64,000 nucleotides of DNA from Bacteroidia bacterium (GCA_030431695.1 JAUIIU010000004.1:1-64000); one strand, 5' to 3'; shown: positions 17,714 through 26,663, counted from the first letter of the stretch. Notes: generated by a model from the letters alone, not told the origin. Program-made: numbers and translations.

Positions 17714-20572
17714 TTAGCCAACGATATTCACGATCTTACCGGGCACTACGATCACCTTCTTTGGTGTGCGACCCTCCAGATAATGGGATGTCTTCTCATG
17801 TGCCATTACGGCAGCCTCTATGTCATCCTTATTCATATCGGCCGGTAATTCCAGCTTAAAACGCATCTTCCCGTTGAAGGACACCGGGTATTCCTTGGTG
17901 CTTTCCACCAGATAGCTCTCCTCGAACTTAGGGAAGGGTGCTTCGGAAATACTTTCCGAATGACCCAGCTTGCTCCATAGTTCCTCGGCTATATGCGGTG
18001 CATAAGGCGAGATCAGGATAAGCAGTGGCTCGAGTATCTCTCTTGCCGAACACTTCTGAGCGGTAAGTTCGTTCACAGCGATCATAAAGGTGGACACCGA
18101 AGTATTAAAACTGAAGTTCTCAATATCTTCTTCCACTTTCTTGATGGTCTTATGGAGCGTCTTCAGGTTCTCTTTTGAAGCGGCTTCATCGGTCACCTTG
18201 AAAGCACCATCAGTACCAGAATGATACAGTTTCCACATTTTCTTCAGGAAACTGTGTACACCCGTGATCCCGGCCGTGCTCCACGGTTTAGCTTGTTCCA
18301 ACGGCCCGAGGAACATTTCATACATTCGAAGAGTATCGGCTCCGTAGCGTTTACAAATGTCGTCCGGGTTTACCACGTTGTATTTGGACTTGGACATCTT
18401 CTCTACTTCCCTCCCTACTTTATATGTACCGTCGTCTTCAGTAATGATTTCCGCGTTCTCAAATTCCGGGCGCCAATGTTTAAAGGCTTCGATATCGAGT
18501 TCATTCGACAAATTAACCATTGACACATCGGCATGGATGGGTTGAACGCTGTAGTTTTCTTTTTTTCCTTCGGAAACCAATACATTCTCTCCTTCCACAC
18601 GATACACGAACGCACTCTCCCCCAGTATCATCCCCTGGTTTATGAGCTTTTTGGCGTGTTCATCAACCGAAAAATAACCGCGATCGTACATGAACTTGGT
18701 CCAGAAACGGCTGTACAACAGGTGCCCGGTGGCGTGTTCGCTACCCCCAATGTAAAGATCCACATTCTCCCAGTAGTCCAAAGCAGCCTTGTCTGCAAAC
18801 TCCTTATCGTTACGCGGGTCCATATAGCGGAACATATAGCAGCTGCTTCCTGCCCAGCCCGGCATGGTGTTCAATTCCAGTGGGAAAACTGTGTTATCGT
18901 CGATCAGGTCATTGCTCACCACCTCGTTCTTCTCCACATCCCATGCCCAGACATCGGCACGGCCCAGGGGTGGGTCACCATCCTCTGTGGGCAAGTATTT
19001 TTCTACTTCGGGAAGTACCAGCGGTAGATGCTCGGTTTCTATCATTTGCGGCAACCCGTTCCTGTAGTACACAGGAAAAGGTTCTCCCCAGTAGCGCTGC
19101 CTTGAGAACACGGCATCCCGAAGCCTGTAGTTCACTTTCCCGGTTCCGGCGCCTTTCTTCTCTAATTCCTCGATCACTTTACGAGTGGCATCCTTAAAGT
19201 TCATGCCGTTCATAAAGTCGCTGTTCGTGATCACCGTATTTTCCTTATCCATAAAGGCTTCTTCGGAAATATCCACGCCCTCAAAGATGTTTGGAATTGG
19301 CAGTTCGTAGAACTTCGCAAAATCGTAATCCCGCTGATCCCCGCAAGGAACCGCCATTACAGCCCCGGTTCCGTAACCGGCAAGCACGTAGTCCCCTATC
19401 CAGATCGGGATATCCTCACCCGTAAACGGATGAACGGCGTAGGCGCCCGTAAACACTCCCGAAATGGTCTTCACATCGGCCATACGTTCTCTTTCACTTC
19501 GTCTTGAAGTGGCTTCAACATAGGCCTCTATCTCTGCTTTTTGCTCCTCTGTTGTGATCTTTGATACAAGGTCGTGTTCGGGAGCTAAGGTCATAAAACT
19601 CACCCCGTAGATGGTATCGGGACGGGTAGTGAATACTTCTATCTTCTCTTCTTCCCCTTTCACATCGAAAGTCACCATGGCTCCTTCCGAGCGTCCGATC
19701 CAGTTGATCTGTGAATCCTTCAACGGTTGCGGCCAGTCGATCTTTTCAAGTCCGTCGAGCAATCGCTGCGCATAGGCGGTGATCCGCATGCTCCACTGCA
19801 TCATTTTCTTCCGGATCACAGGATAGCCGCCCCTTTCGGAAACGCCGTTCACCACCTCGTCGTTGGCCAGAACGGTCCCCAGTTCCGGGCACCAGTTCAC
19901 CTCGGTCTCAGCGAGATAGGTAAGTCTGTACTTTAGTAGAATTCTTTGTTGTACTTCGGAAGTATACGCCTTCCAGTCTTCAGCAGAAAACAATTCAACA
20001 TCATCATCGCAGGCTGCATTCACCTTCGTATTTCCTTCCGAAGAAAATATAGCGATCAGCTCTCCGATACCTTTCGCTTTATCGGCATCATAGTCGTACC
20101 AGCTTTCGAACAACTGTATAAAGATCCACTGCGTCCATTTGTAGTATTTGGGGTCGGAAGTTCGTACCTCCCGGCTCCAGTCGAAGGAAAAACCGATCTT
20201 ATCCAACTGCTTCCTGTAACCCGCGATCTTATTTCCGCTCTTATCAACACCGCCTTCAATATTGACCATAGTCGTCTGCGCAGGATGCTGGCCGGTTTGA
20301 ATGGCATACTGCTCTGCAGGCAAGCCAAAACTATCGTACCCCATGGGATGCAGCACATTGAAACCCTTGTGACGCTTATATCTGGAATACACATCACTGG
20401 CGATATACCCCAGCGGGTGACCCACATGCAGTCCCGCACCCGATGGATAAGGGAACATGTCCAGTACATAGTACTTGGGTTTGTCACTTTGGTTGCTGGC
20501 CTTGAAGGTCTCGTTCTCGGCCCAGTATTCTTGCCATTTGGCTTCTATGTCGTTAAAATGATACTGACTCAT
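17714..20572 (-). CDS. leuS: leucyl-tRNA synthetase
   Basis: 952 residues, slightly longer than the usual 860-880, as is common in Bacteroidota. It charges tRNA-Leu and edits mischarged products. The HIGH motif appears as LHVGHPLGY near residue 48, the CP1 editing domain includes TTRPDTIYG and GTGAVMAVPCGDQRDYDFA, and KMSKSKYN is the catalytic KMSKS loop near residue 715. An insert near residue 185-210 (IFSSEGNTKVNA and following acidic residues) accounts for part of the extra length. A TAAATTTG promoter box lies 23 bases upstream. Confidence 0.97.
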   Translation of the reverse strand: MSQYHFNDIEAKWQEYWAENETFKASNQSDKPKYYVLDMFPYPSGAGLHVGHPLGYIASDVYSRYKRHKGFNVLHPMGYDSFGLPAEQYAIQTGQHPAQTTMVNIEGGVDKSGNKIAGYRKQLDKIGFSFDWSREVRTSDPKYYKWTQWIFIQLFESWYDYDADKAKGIGELIAIFSSEGNTKVNAACDDDVELFSAEDWKAYTSEVQQRILLKYRLTYLAETEVNWCPELGTVLANDEVVNGVSERGGYPVIRKKMMQWSMRITAYAQRLLDGLEKIDWPQPLKDSQINWIGRSEGAMVTFDVKGEEEKIEVFTTRPDTIYGVSFMTLAPEHDLVSKITTEEQKAEIEAYVEATSRRSERERMADVKTISGVFTGAYAVHPFTGEDIPIWIGDYVLAGYGTGAVMAVPCGDQRDYDFAKFYELPIPNIFEGVDISEEAFMDKENTVITNSDFMNGMNFKDATRKVIEELEKKGAGTGKVNYRLRDAVFSRQRYWGEPFPVYYRNGLPQMIETEHLPLVLPEVEKYLPTEDGDPPLGRADVWAWDVEKNEVVSNDLIDDNTVFPLELNTMPGWAGSSCYMFRYMDPRNDKEFADKAALDYWENVDLYIGGSEHATGHLLYSRFWTKFMYDRGYFSVDEHAKKLINQGMILGESAFVYRVEGENVLVSEGKKENYSVQPIHADVSMVNLSNELDIEAFKHWRPEFENAEIITEDDGTYKVGREVEKMSKSKYNVVNPDDICKRYGADTLRMYEMFLGPLEQAKPWSTAGITGVHSFLKKMWKLYHSGTDGAFKVTDEAASKENLKTLHKTIKKVEEDIENFSFNTSVSTFMIAVNELTAQKCSAREILEPLLILISPYAPHIAEELWSKLGHSESISEAPFPKFEESYLVESTKEYPVSFNGKMRFKLELPADMNKDDIEAAVMAHEKTSHYLEGRTPKKVIVVPGKIVNIVG

Positions 20573-20594
20573 AACTCGTATTGCTGCGAAGGTG

Positions 20595-20602
20595 CAAATT
20601 TA
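20595..20602 (-). promoter_or_regulatory. -7 promoter element TAAATTTG of leuS
   Basis: On the minus strand 20602-20595 reads TAAATTTG, matching TAnnTTTG, 22 bases before the leuS ATG. Confidence 0.45.
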
Positions 20603-20634
20603 AGGTTTCTGGACAGATGAAGCCTTGTTTCGGT

Positions 20635-21531
20635 TTAAAAATTGGGATGGAGCAGGCAACCGGAATACAGTATCCACAGCATGGACAAAATAGCCGAAAT
20701 GTTCATCGCGATACCGAAGAGTTTCATCTGGAAGACCGTATAGGGTCTTCCCCGGAACAGGAACAACAGGTCGACCACAAGCCAAAGCGCGAATACAGCA
20801 AGGAATCCCGACAGGACCAGGTCGTCAAACCAATAGTAGAGTATGTACACCTCCACGATCAGCAGTCCCATCATGATTAATTTCGAAGGTATCCTGCCGA
20901 TCAGGGTGGCAGTGGTTCGTTTCCCGGCTTTCAGGTCGGGTTCTATATCCATGATCTCACCGGCCATATGCGCCTGGAATGCAAACAGGCAGAGATATAC
21001 AATGGTTTGCCAGGGGATCATGTCGAGTTCATTCAGCAAAACACTGAAAAAAGTCGTGAACACATATCCAACCTGGATAATGATCTCGAAAGGTGGTCGT
21101 TCCTTGAACCGAAAAGGCTTGAAATTGTACAAAATATTCACCCCGATCATAAAGGCAAGGAGCAACATCATTCTATAGCCCTCAAGTATGGAGAAATAAA
21201 TGATGAATGGCACTATTACCAAGGCGATCTTTTTAGGAACATCCCCCAATTCCCGCTTCGAGAAACTCGCCCCGAACAGGAAATTTCCTTTCCGTTCGTT
21301 AAGTGCGTCGGCTTGCGTATCATTGTAATCGTTTAGTCCGTAGACCAGGTAGTTAAGCGGAAACGTGACAAAGAAGAGCCCGATCCAGAAGACTGGCTGC
21401 TTCCAGAATTCAGCATCAAAACTAAAAGGAACGAGGTAGATCCACACCGTGGGAAACCAGAGTCCGGGCCGTGAGATCTTTAATTCCTGAAGTGGCTTGA
21501 AAGCAGTGATAGTTATGAAAATTATACCCAA
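20635..21531 (-). CDS. UbiA-family prenyltransferase
   Basis: About 298 residues with eight or nine membrane segments. NDYNDTQADALNERKGNF is the first Asp-rich prenyl-diphosphate site, and EIMDIEPDLKAGKRTTAT is the second. The enzyme should transfer an isoprenoid chain to an acceptor in the inner membrane; candidates include carotenoid (lycopene elongase type), quinone or lipid acceptors. The only in-frame start near the conserved N-terminus is TTG at 21531, which overlaps a TATTTTTG promoter box, and no ATG occurs before residue 100, so the start is unsettled. Confidence 0.82.
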   Translation of the reverse strand: MGIIFITITAFKPLQELKISRPGLWFPTVWIYLVPFSFDAEFWKQPVFWIGLFFVTFPLNYLVYGLNDYNDTQADALNERKGNFLFGASFSKRELGDVPKKIALVIVPFIIYFSILEGYRMMLLLAFMIGVNILYNFKPFRFKERPPFEIIIQVGYVFTTFFSVLLNELDMIPWQTIVYLCLFAFQAHMAGEIMDIEPDLKAGKRTTATLIGRIPSKLIMMGLLIVEVYILYYWFDDLVLSGFLAVFALWLVVDLLFLFRGRPYTVFQMKLFGIAMNISAILSMLWILYSGCLLHPNF

Positions 21532-21536
21532 AAATA
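21529..21536 (-). promoter_or_regulatory. -7-like element TATTTTTG overlapping the prenyltransferase start
   Basis: On the minus strand 21536-21529 reads TATTTTTG and its final TTG is also the apparent start codon of the UbiA-family gene. Both cannot be used by one transcript, so either the start or the promoter is elsewhere. Confidence 0.35.
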
Positions 21537-21625
21537 AACCTATTTATAAGATTGTTGAAACTTTCTTCGTTAGAGTGATGAAGAAGTGAAATTCATTGTA
21601 TTTTTACTTCTGAAATTCACCATGC

Positions 21626-22504
21626 ATGGCAACATCTTTTGAACGATACCAGAAACGTCGGCTTATCTCATCTTACTTTTCGGTGGTCATCAGTATAGGG
21701 CTGGTGCTGTTTCTCCTCGGACTGCTCGGGTTATTGGTTCTTAATTCAAAACATGTGGCCGATCATTTCAAGGAGCAGGTACCCATAGTGATATTTCTGA
21801 AGGATACCGCCAAGGAGGTCGAGGTCAACCAATTGAAGCAAAGCCTTGAAATGGCCGATTATACCCGCTACGCAAATTTTGTGAGCAAGGAAGAAGCTGC
21901 CGAGGAACATATGGCTGAGATTGGGGAAGACTATGTTGAATACCTGGGCGAAAATCCGCTCCAGGACAATATAGATGTGCGATTGCGTGCAGATTACGTG
22001 ACTCCCGAAAAAGTGGAGGAGATCATCGCCGAACTCAGGAGCAAGCCATTTGTGGATGATATTGGTTACGACAAACCCCTTATCGAACAGCTTACCAAGA
22101 ATGTGCAGCGAATCAGTTTCTGGGTACTGGTGGTGGCAGCCATCTTCCTGGTGATCGCCATATTGCTTATCAACAGTTCGATACGTTTATCGGTCTATGC
22201 CAAGCGATTCACGATCAAGACAATGCAGATGGTTGGCGCAACCAAACGCTTCATCCGGCGTCCTTTTATATGGAATAGCGTCCGACTGGGTATTATAGGT
22301 TCCATCCTTGCGATGGGCGGAATGGCGGCCATATTGTATTACCTGAACAAGACGTTCCCGGAACTGGGACTTGCCGATGATACCGTACTGATCGTTGGAT
22401 TGTTCGTCTTCATCTTCCTGATGGGGCTTGTAATTACCTGGGTGAGCACGTTTTTCGCAACCCAACGCTTTTTAAACCTTCGAACCGATGAACTATACTA
22501 TTAA
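21626..22504 (+). CDS. ftsX: cell division ABC transporter permease FtsX
   Basis: 292 residues. One N-terminal membrane segment (about 15-38), a periplasmic domain to about 165, then three membrane segments: the FtsX topology. With the ATPase FtsE it signals across the inner membrane to activate septal peptidoglycan hydrolases. MVGATKRFIRRPF after the second helix and the final STFFATQRFLNL match the family. ftsE is not adjacent, as is usual in Bacteroidota. The gene opens a compact rightward unit ending with truB. Confidence 0.92.
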   Translation: MATSFERYQKRRLISSYFSVVISIGLVLFLLGLLGLLVLNSKHVADHFKEQVPIVIFLKDTAKEVEVNQLKQSLEMADYTRYANFVSKEEAAEEHMAEIGEDYVEYLGENPLQDNIDVRLRADYVTPEKVEEIIAELRSKPFVDDIGYDKPLIEQLTKNVQRISFWVLVVAAIFLVIAILLINSSIRLSVYAKRFTIKTMQMVGATKRFIRRPFIWNSVRLGIIGSILAMGGMAAILYYLNKTFPELGLADDTVLIVGLFVFIFLMGLVITWVSTFFATQRFLNLRTDELYY

Positions 22505-22853
22505 AAAGAATGTCTTTCTTATAGCACTGCCGGTATTCTTGCTTATATCAGTGCCGTTATTCATGTCGGGTTGTATCATCCAGAATGCGCAACCTGAAGA
22601 CTGCGAAGTTGTGGAGGTGGTATTGACAGAGGTCAAGGAAGGTTCCTCCTACGATATTGTTTTCAGCGAGGGGAATAAAGATTTCTACTACATCAACAGG
22701 GGGCTGGAACAGGGTCTGACCATTGAAGACCTTCAGCAACAAGTATTGAATAAAAAGGTTACCTTGCACCTGTATAAACTCTGGTACGGAACTTCCGAGC
22801 ATATATCACAATTAAGTGTGGATGGAAACGTTCTGTTTACTGAATTCAACTGA
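22488..22853 (+). CDS. small lipoprotein of unknown function
   Basis: 121 residues starting inside the last 17 bases of ftsX, in another frame. Residues 1-29 form a lipoprotein signal with FMSGC as the lipobox (Cys28). The mature part has no motif I recognise; it is rich in beta-prone stretches (CEVVEVVLTEVKEG, DIVFSEGNKDFYYINRG). Overlap with ftsX and the 2-base gap to DUF3098 indicate translation as part of the ftsX-truB unit. A role in envelope or division is only inferred from position. Confidence 0.7.
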   Translation: MNYTIKKNVFLIALPVFLLISVPLFMSGCIIQNAQPEDCEVVEVVLTEVKEGSSYDIVFSEGNKDFYYINRGLEQGLTIEDLQQQVLNKKVTLHLYKLWYGTSEHISQLSVDGNVLFTEFN

Positions 22854-22855
22854 TC

Positions 22856-23116
22856 ATGGGAGAAAAAAAACGCAAAGAAGCAGCAAAGGTCAACAGCTTT
22901 GTCTTTGAGAAAAAGAACTACAGCTTTATGCTTATTGGTTTGGCGTTCATCGCACTCGGGTTTATCCTGATGGCGGGTGGCGGCAGTGACGACCCGAATG
23001 TGTTCAACCCCGAGATCTACAACTGGCGACGTATTCGTCTCGCCCCGGCACTTGTCCTGATCGGTTTCGGGTTCGAAGTGTATGCCATACTGTTGAATCC
23101 TCGCAAAGAAGAATAA
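22856..23116 (+). CDS. DUF3098 membrane protein
   Basis: 86 residues: a basic N-terminus, FVFEKKNYSFMLIGL, then two membrane segments separated by GGGSDDPNVFNPEIYNWRRI. This is the signature of DUF3098, a Bacteroidota family of unknown function regularly placed between ftsX and uppP, as here. The gap to uppP is 3 bases. The conserved order suggests a link to envelope growth. Confidence 0.85.
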   Translation: MGEKKRKEAAKVNSFVFEKKNYSFMLIGLAFIALGFILMAGGGSDDPNVFNPEIYNWRRIRLAPALVLIGFGFEVYAILLNPRKEE

Positions 23117-23119
23117 TAC

Positions 23120-23914
23120 ATGGACATCTGGGATGCTGTGATCCTTGGCATTGTCCAGGGTTTTACTGAATTTCTACCCGTTTCTTCCAGCGGCCATCTC
23201 GAACTGGGCAAGGCCATACTTGGCGATACCTCGGTTCCGGAGGAAAGCCTGTTATTTACCGTTGTCCTGCATTTCGCAACCGCGCTGAGCACCATTGTCG
23301 TATTCCGAAAAGATGTTTGGGAGATCATTTCCGGACTCCTGAAATTCAAGTGGAATGAAGAGACCAAATATTCCGTGAAGATCATTATCTCTATGATCCC
23401 GGCTGTCGTGGTCGGACTCTTTTTTGAAGAGGAACTCGAGGCTTTTTTTGGTGGAAATATCGCCTTCGTGGGAGCTATGCTGATCGTGACCGCCATACTG
23501 CTATTCCTGGCGGATCGTTCCAAACATACCGGTAAGAAGGTAACAAATGGTAACGCTTTCGTGATCGGTGTTGCACAGGCCATTGCAATGCTACCCGGTA
23601 TCTCCCGAAGCGGTGCGACCATATCAACCTCGGTGTTGTTGGGTAACGATAAAAGCAAAGCTGCCCGCTTTTCATTCCTTATGGTTGTGCCCTTGATACT
23701 TGGAAAGATCGCCAAGGACATCTTCAGTGGTGAACTCAGCACAGATAGCACCAATTTCACTACCCTTGGAGTTGGTTTTGTCGCTGCATTCGTCTGCGGA
23801 CTCATAGCCTGTACCTGGATGATCAAACTGGTAAGGAATAGTAAATTATCCTATTTTGCGATCTACTGTGTGTTGATCGGCCTAACCGCTATCATCGTAA
23901 GCTTCCTGAACTAA
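23120..23914 (+). CDS. uppP: undecaprenyl-diphosphate phosphatase
   Basis: 264 residues with seven or eight membrane segments. It removes a phosphate from undecaprenyl diphosphate to recycle the carrier used for peptidoglycan and surface glycans. QGFTEFLPVSSSGHLEL near the N-terminus and PGISRSGATIS near residue 155 are the two conserved motifs of the BacA/UppP family. The stop and the truB start overlap by one base (TAATG). Confidence 0.95.
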   Translation: MDIWDAVILGIVQGFTEFLPVSSSGHLELGKAILGDTSVPEESLLFTVVLHFATALSTIVVFRKDVWEIISGLLKFKWNEETKYSVKIIISMIPAVVVGLFFEEELEAFFGGNIAFVGAMLIVTAILLFLADRSKHTGKKVTNGNAFVIGVAQAIAMLPGISRSGATISTSVLLGNDKSKAARFSFLMVVPLILGKIAKDIFSGELSTDSTNFTTLGVGFVAAFVCGLIACTWMIKLVRNSKLSYFAIYCVLIGLTAIIVSFLN

Positions 23915-24603
23915 TGACAGCTGAAGATTTCCTGAACGGGCAAGTAATCCTAATAGACAAACCGCTGGAGTGGACCTCCTTCCAGGTGGTGAATAAGTTA
24001 AGGTGGTTGCTGAAAAAAAAATTCGGGCTAAAAAAGATCAAGGTAGGCCATGCGGGAACCCTGGATCCGTTGGCCACCGGGCTGCTTATCATCTGTACTG
24101 GTAAATTCACCAAGAAGATCGAGGAATACCAGGGACAGGAGAAGGAATACGTGGGGACCGTAACCCTTGGAGCTACTACTCCCAGTTACGATATGGAGAC
24201 CGAGATCGACCGTGAATATGACATCTCACATATCAATCATCTGATGATACACGATGCCAGGGTTCAGTTCATAGGAGAAATTCAGCAAAGACCACCGGTA
24301 TTCAGTGCATTGAAAAAGGACGGTAAACGGCTGTACGACTATGCCAGGCAGGGAAAGGAGGTCGATGTACCATTGAGGACAATTACAATTTCCGAATTTG
24401 AGATCACGGGAATAGCGAAACCCCTTGTGGATTTCAGGGTGGTGTGCAGCAAGGGAACCTACATTCGCTCCCTGGCACATGATTACGGCAAGGCTTTGGG
24501 TGCTGGGGGCTACCTTTCAATGCTGAGGCGAACGCGAATTGGCGAATTCAAGGTAGAGAATGCCATGGATATCGAAGCTTTCGAAGCTTCACTAGCAAGT
24601 TAA
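23914..24603 (+). CDS. truB: tRNA pseudouridine(55) synthase
   Basis: 229 residues, forming pseudouridine at position 55 in the T-loop of tRNAs. GHAGTLDPLATGLL holds the catalytic Asp51; RPPVFSALKKDGKRLYDYAR and CSKGTYIRSLAHD are the other conserved motifs. The C-terminal PUA domain of longer bacterial TruB proteins is absent, which is usual in Bacteroidota. It is the last gene of the ftsX unit. Confidence 0.95.
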   Translation: MTAEDFLNGQVILIDKPLEWTSFQVVNKLRWLLKKKFGLKKIKVGHAGTLDPLATGLLIICTGKFTKKIEEYQGQEKEYVGTVTLGATTPSYDMETEIDREYDISHINHLMIHDARVQFIGEIQQRPPVFSALKKDGKRLYDYARQGKEVDVPLRTITISEFEITGIAKPLVDFRVVCSKGTYIRSLAHDYGKALGAGGYLSMLRRTRIGEFKVENAMDIEAFEASLAS

Positions 24604-24627
24604 AAAGCTCACAATCTTCTGGCTTTT
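24603..24627 (+). terminator. weak terminator-like hairpin after truB
   Basis: AAAAGCT (24603-24609) can pair with GGCTTTT (24621-24627) directly after the truB stop. The stem is short with one G-T pair and only a short T-run. Confidence 0.35.
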
Positions 24628-24641
24628 AAGCTGTTTTCGAA

Positions 24642-24649
24642 TATTTTTG
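24642..24649 (+). promoter_or_regulatory. -7 promoter element TATTTTTG
   Basis: TATTTTTG matches TAnnTTTG and lies 24 bases before the ATG at 24674, so the TonB-C-like gene probably has its own promoter after the truB unit. Confidence 0.45.
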
Positions 24650-24673
24650 TATCATTGTTGAAGTTAACGCCCC

Positions 24674-25372
24674 ATGAAGTTTGACTATTCATATCGCGCC
24701 TTCATTATCACCTGCCTGCTGTTCGGAAGCCTTTTTCTGATCCTGTATTCGGCCAAGCTGGGTGCCGGATTCCCGGTGGATGAATCCTCCTATAATATTG
24801 AATACAACGACGAGCTCCCGATTCCCGAGGAAGAACTCGCCAAATTGAATTCGGAAGACCTGAATATTGAGACCACCAGGGCGTATAACGCGGCCGAAAA
24901 ATTCATTTCGGCGCTCGAAGCTTCAGAAAACAATGTAGACGATAAGATAGCTGAAATGGACGCGGCCATTGGAGATACCGAATTCACTTCAGAAGAAAGT
25001 ATCAAGGAAGCCCGGGAGAAACTTAAAGAGACCCGGGATCTCGCCAAAAAGCAAAGGAACTCAAAAAAGAAGAGCAGCGGCTCCGGGAACCGGAACACCA
25101 CTATCAGTTACGAACTGGAGAACCGCCGATCCCTGATCATTCCAAATCCCGTCTATACCTGCGATGCTGGCGGAACTATAGTCATTAATATCCAGGTGAA
25201 CGCCCTGGGTAAGGTCACTAAAACAAGCTTCAATAAAAAGGCGTCCACCACAGATAACGGCTGCCTGATCGAGAGCGCTGAAACCTATGCCAGGCAGGCT
25301 AGGTTCAATACGGCTCCCAAAGTGGATAGCCAAAAGGGAACCATCACCTACAATTTCCCGGGACAGCGGTGA
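24674..25372 (+). CDS. TonB-C-like protein with one membrane anchor and coiled coil
   Basis: 232 residues. A membrane segment at about 10-28 is followed by an acidic region (NDELPIPEEELAKLN), a charged helical stretch (about 75-135) likely to be a coiled coil, and a C-terminal domain (TCDAGGTIVINIQVNALGKVTKTSF...ARFNTAP) that resembles the TonB C-terminal fold. This is the layout of an energy-transducer-like protein: inner-membrane anchor, linker, domain for contact in the periplasm. It meets the thioredoxin-fold gene tail to tail with no gap. No exbB or exbD is nearby, so TonB function is not assured. Confidence 0.6.
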   Translation: MKFDYSYRAFIITCLLFGSLFLILYSAKLGAGFPVDESSYNIEYNDELPIPEEELAKLNSEDLNIETTRAYNAAEKFISALEASENNVDDKIAEMDAAIGDTEFTSEESIKEAREKLKETRDLAKKQRNSKKKSSGSGNRNTTISYELENRRSLIIPNPVYTCDAGGTIVINIQVNALGKVTKTSFNKKASTTDNGCLIESAETYARQARFNTAPKVDSQKGTITYNFPGQR

Positions 25373-25996
25373 TCAAAGAAGCCTGGCGATATCACTCATG
25401 ATACCCTGGCCCTTGTCTTTATTGTACCAAACCTGCAGGTCTTGTTTGAATTCGGGCGTTAATTTACCGTGTTCGGCTTTAAAATTCTCGACCATTTTGG
25501 TTACTTCGGAAGGCCTGGAACCCCATTCCCATACGATCTCATCACTATTCACATCTAACGCCACTAATTTTGGGATAGAGCGTGTTCCATTTGTAAGAAA
25601 TTCGTCCATCAGATCCGGATGCGTATCCCTGTAGATCAATTTCAGGTCTATTCCTTCGGATAATTCCGCGAGTTTGTTCAATACCGGAATCGCATGTGCC
25701 GCGTCACCACACCAACTCTCGGTGATCACCAGCCAGGTCTGCTTACCTGTAAAATTCCTGAATTTATCCGCAACCTCATCAGGTATGATCAATTTTTTAT
25801 CCCAGCGATTCATCCGGGCATTGTTCAGTTTTGTAAACTGAGTATTCGCCTCAGTTTGCTCCGGGCTACTGCTTAAACCTTCACTGGCCAAACGAGTAAG
25901 CTCTTCAGAATAGGTATTGTAATCCATCGCCTCACCCAGTTTTTCCTTAACCAGGCTAAGCTTCTTTTGATCCGTTAATTCCATTAATTTTTCCAT
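25373..25996 (-). CDS. thioredoxin-fold protein with a single active-site Cys
   Basis: 207 residues. The thioredoxin motif reads TESWCGDAAHAIPV at about residue 107, so the second Cys of CxxC is replaced by Ala. RSIPKLVALD contains the cis-Pro. This matches a thioredoxin-like family (Thioredoxin_9) common in Bacteroidota. No signal peptide is present, so it is cytoplasmic. It may act as a monothiol reductase or may have lost disulfide exchange. It is a lone gene, divergent from tag. Confidence 0.75.
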   Translation of the reverse strand: MEKLMELTDQKKLSLVKEKLGEAMDYNTYSEELTRLASEGLSSSPEQTEANTQFTKLNNARMNRWDKKLIIPDEVADKFRNFTGKQTWLVITESWCGDAAHAIPVLNKLAELSEGIDLKLIYRDTHPDLMDEFLTNGTRSIPKLVALDVNSDEIVWEWGSRPSEVTKMVENFKAEHGKLTPEFKQDLQVWYNKDKGQGIMSDIARLL

Positions 25997-26058
25997 AAGT
26001 TATGAGTCGGAAAAATTTAAAAATCTTACTAACTTTCCTATGACAAAAATCAGTGGTT

Positions 26059-26628
26059 ATGACAAAAATTCGATGTGCCTGGTGTGGTGATGATCCCTTA
26101 TATGTGAGTTACCACGATAGTGAATGGGGTGTTCCTGTAAAGGATGATGCTACTTTGTTCGAGTTTTTGATACTGGAGACCTTCCAGGCTGGCCTGAGCT
26201 GGATCACCGTACTAAGGAAGCGGGATAATTTTAGGAAGGCCTTTGATGATTTCGACTACCGTGTAATTGCGAAATACGACCAGGCAAAGATCGATTCGCT
26301 GCTGCAGGATGCAGGTATCATTCGGAATAAATTAAAGATCAGGGCAACCATCACCAATGCCATTGCATTTATGGAAGTTCAGGAGGAGTTTGGCAGTTTC
26401 AGTAATTATATCTGGAGTTTTGTAGACGGCAAACCGATAGTGAACTCATTTAAAAGCATGAAGGAAATTCCTGCGAATACCGCCCTCAGTGATACTATCA
26501 GCAAAGACCTTAAAAAACGTGGGTTCAAGTTTGTTGGAACAACTGTAGTCTACGCCCATATGCAGGCCACGGGAATGGTTAACGATCATGTGGTAGATTG
26601 TTTCAGATACAGGGCATTAAGCACCTAG
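26059..26628 (+). CDS. tag: DNA-3-methyladenine glycosylase I
   Basis: 189 residues from the ATG at 26059; a GTG six bases earlier is in frame but less likely. The enzyme excises 3-methyladenine from alkylated DNA. RCAWCG, YHDSEWGVP and the C-terminal AHMQATGMVNDHVVDC provide the Cys/His residues of the Tag zinc site, and the ILETFQAGLSW stretch has the conserved Glu. A terminator-like hairpin overlaps the stop codon. A 12-base sequence (TATGACAAAAAT) is duplicated across the start region at 26039 and 26058. Confidence 0.94.
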   Translation: MTKIRCAWCGDDPLYVSYHDSEWGVPVKDDATLFEFLILETFQAGLSWITVLRKRDNFRKAFDDFDYRVIAKYDQAKIDSLLQDAGIIRNKLKIRATITNAIAFMEVQEEFGSFSNYIWSFVDGKPIVNSFKSMKEIPANTALSDTISKDLKKRGFKFVGTTVVYAHMQATGMVNDHVVDCFRYRALST

Positions 26629-26645
26629 GAAGTGCTTATTTTTAA
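26618..26645 (+). terminator. intrinsic terminator of tag
   Basis: TAAGCAC (26618-26624) pairs with GTGCTTA (26632-26638) around the tag stop codon, followed by a run of Ts. Confidence 0.55.
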
Positions 26646-26663
26646 AACTTTTTATTACTGAAA

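Noticed and set aside
19946-20620. A 224-codon open frame on the plus strand
   Set aside because: Antisense to the leuS N-terminal half; its product has no motif.
23017-23826. A 269-codon open frame on the minus strand
   Set aside because: It lies wholly antisense to uppP and the end of the DUF3098 gene, whose products have clear family motifs; the antisense product is a low-complexity Ser/Thr/Pro mix with no motif.
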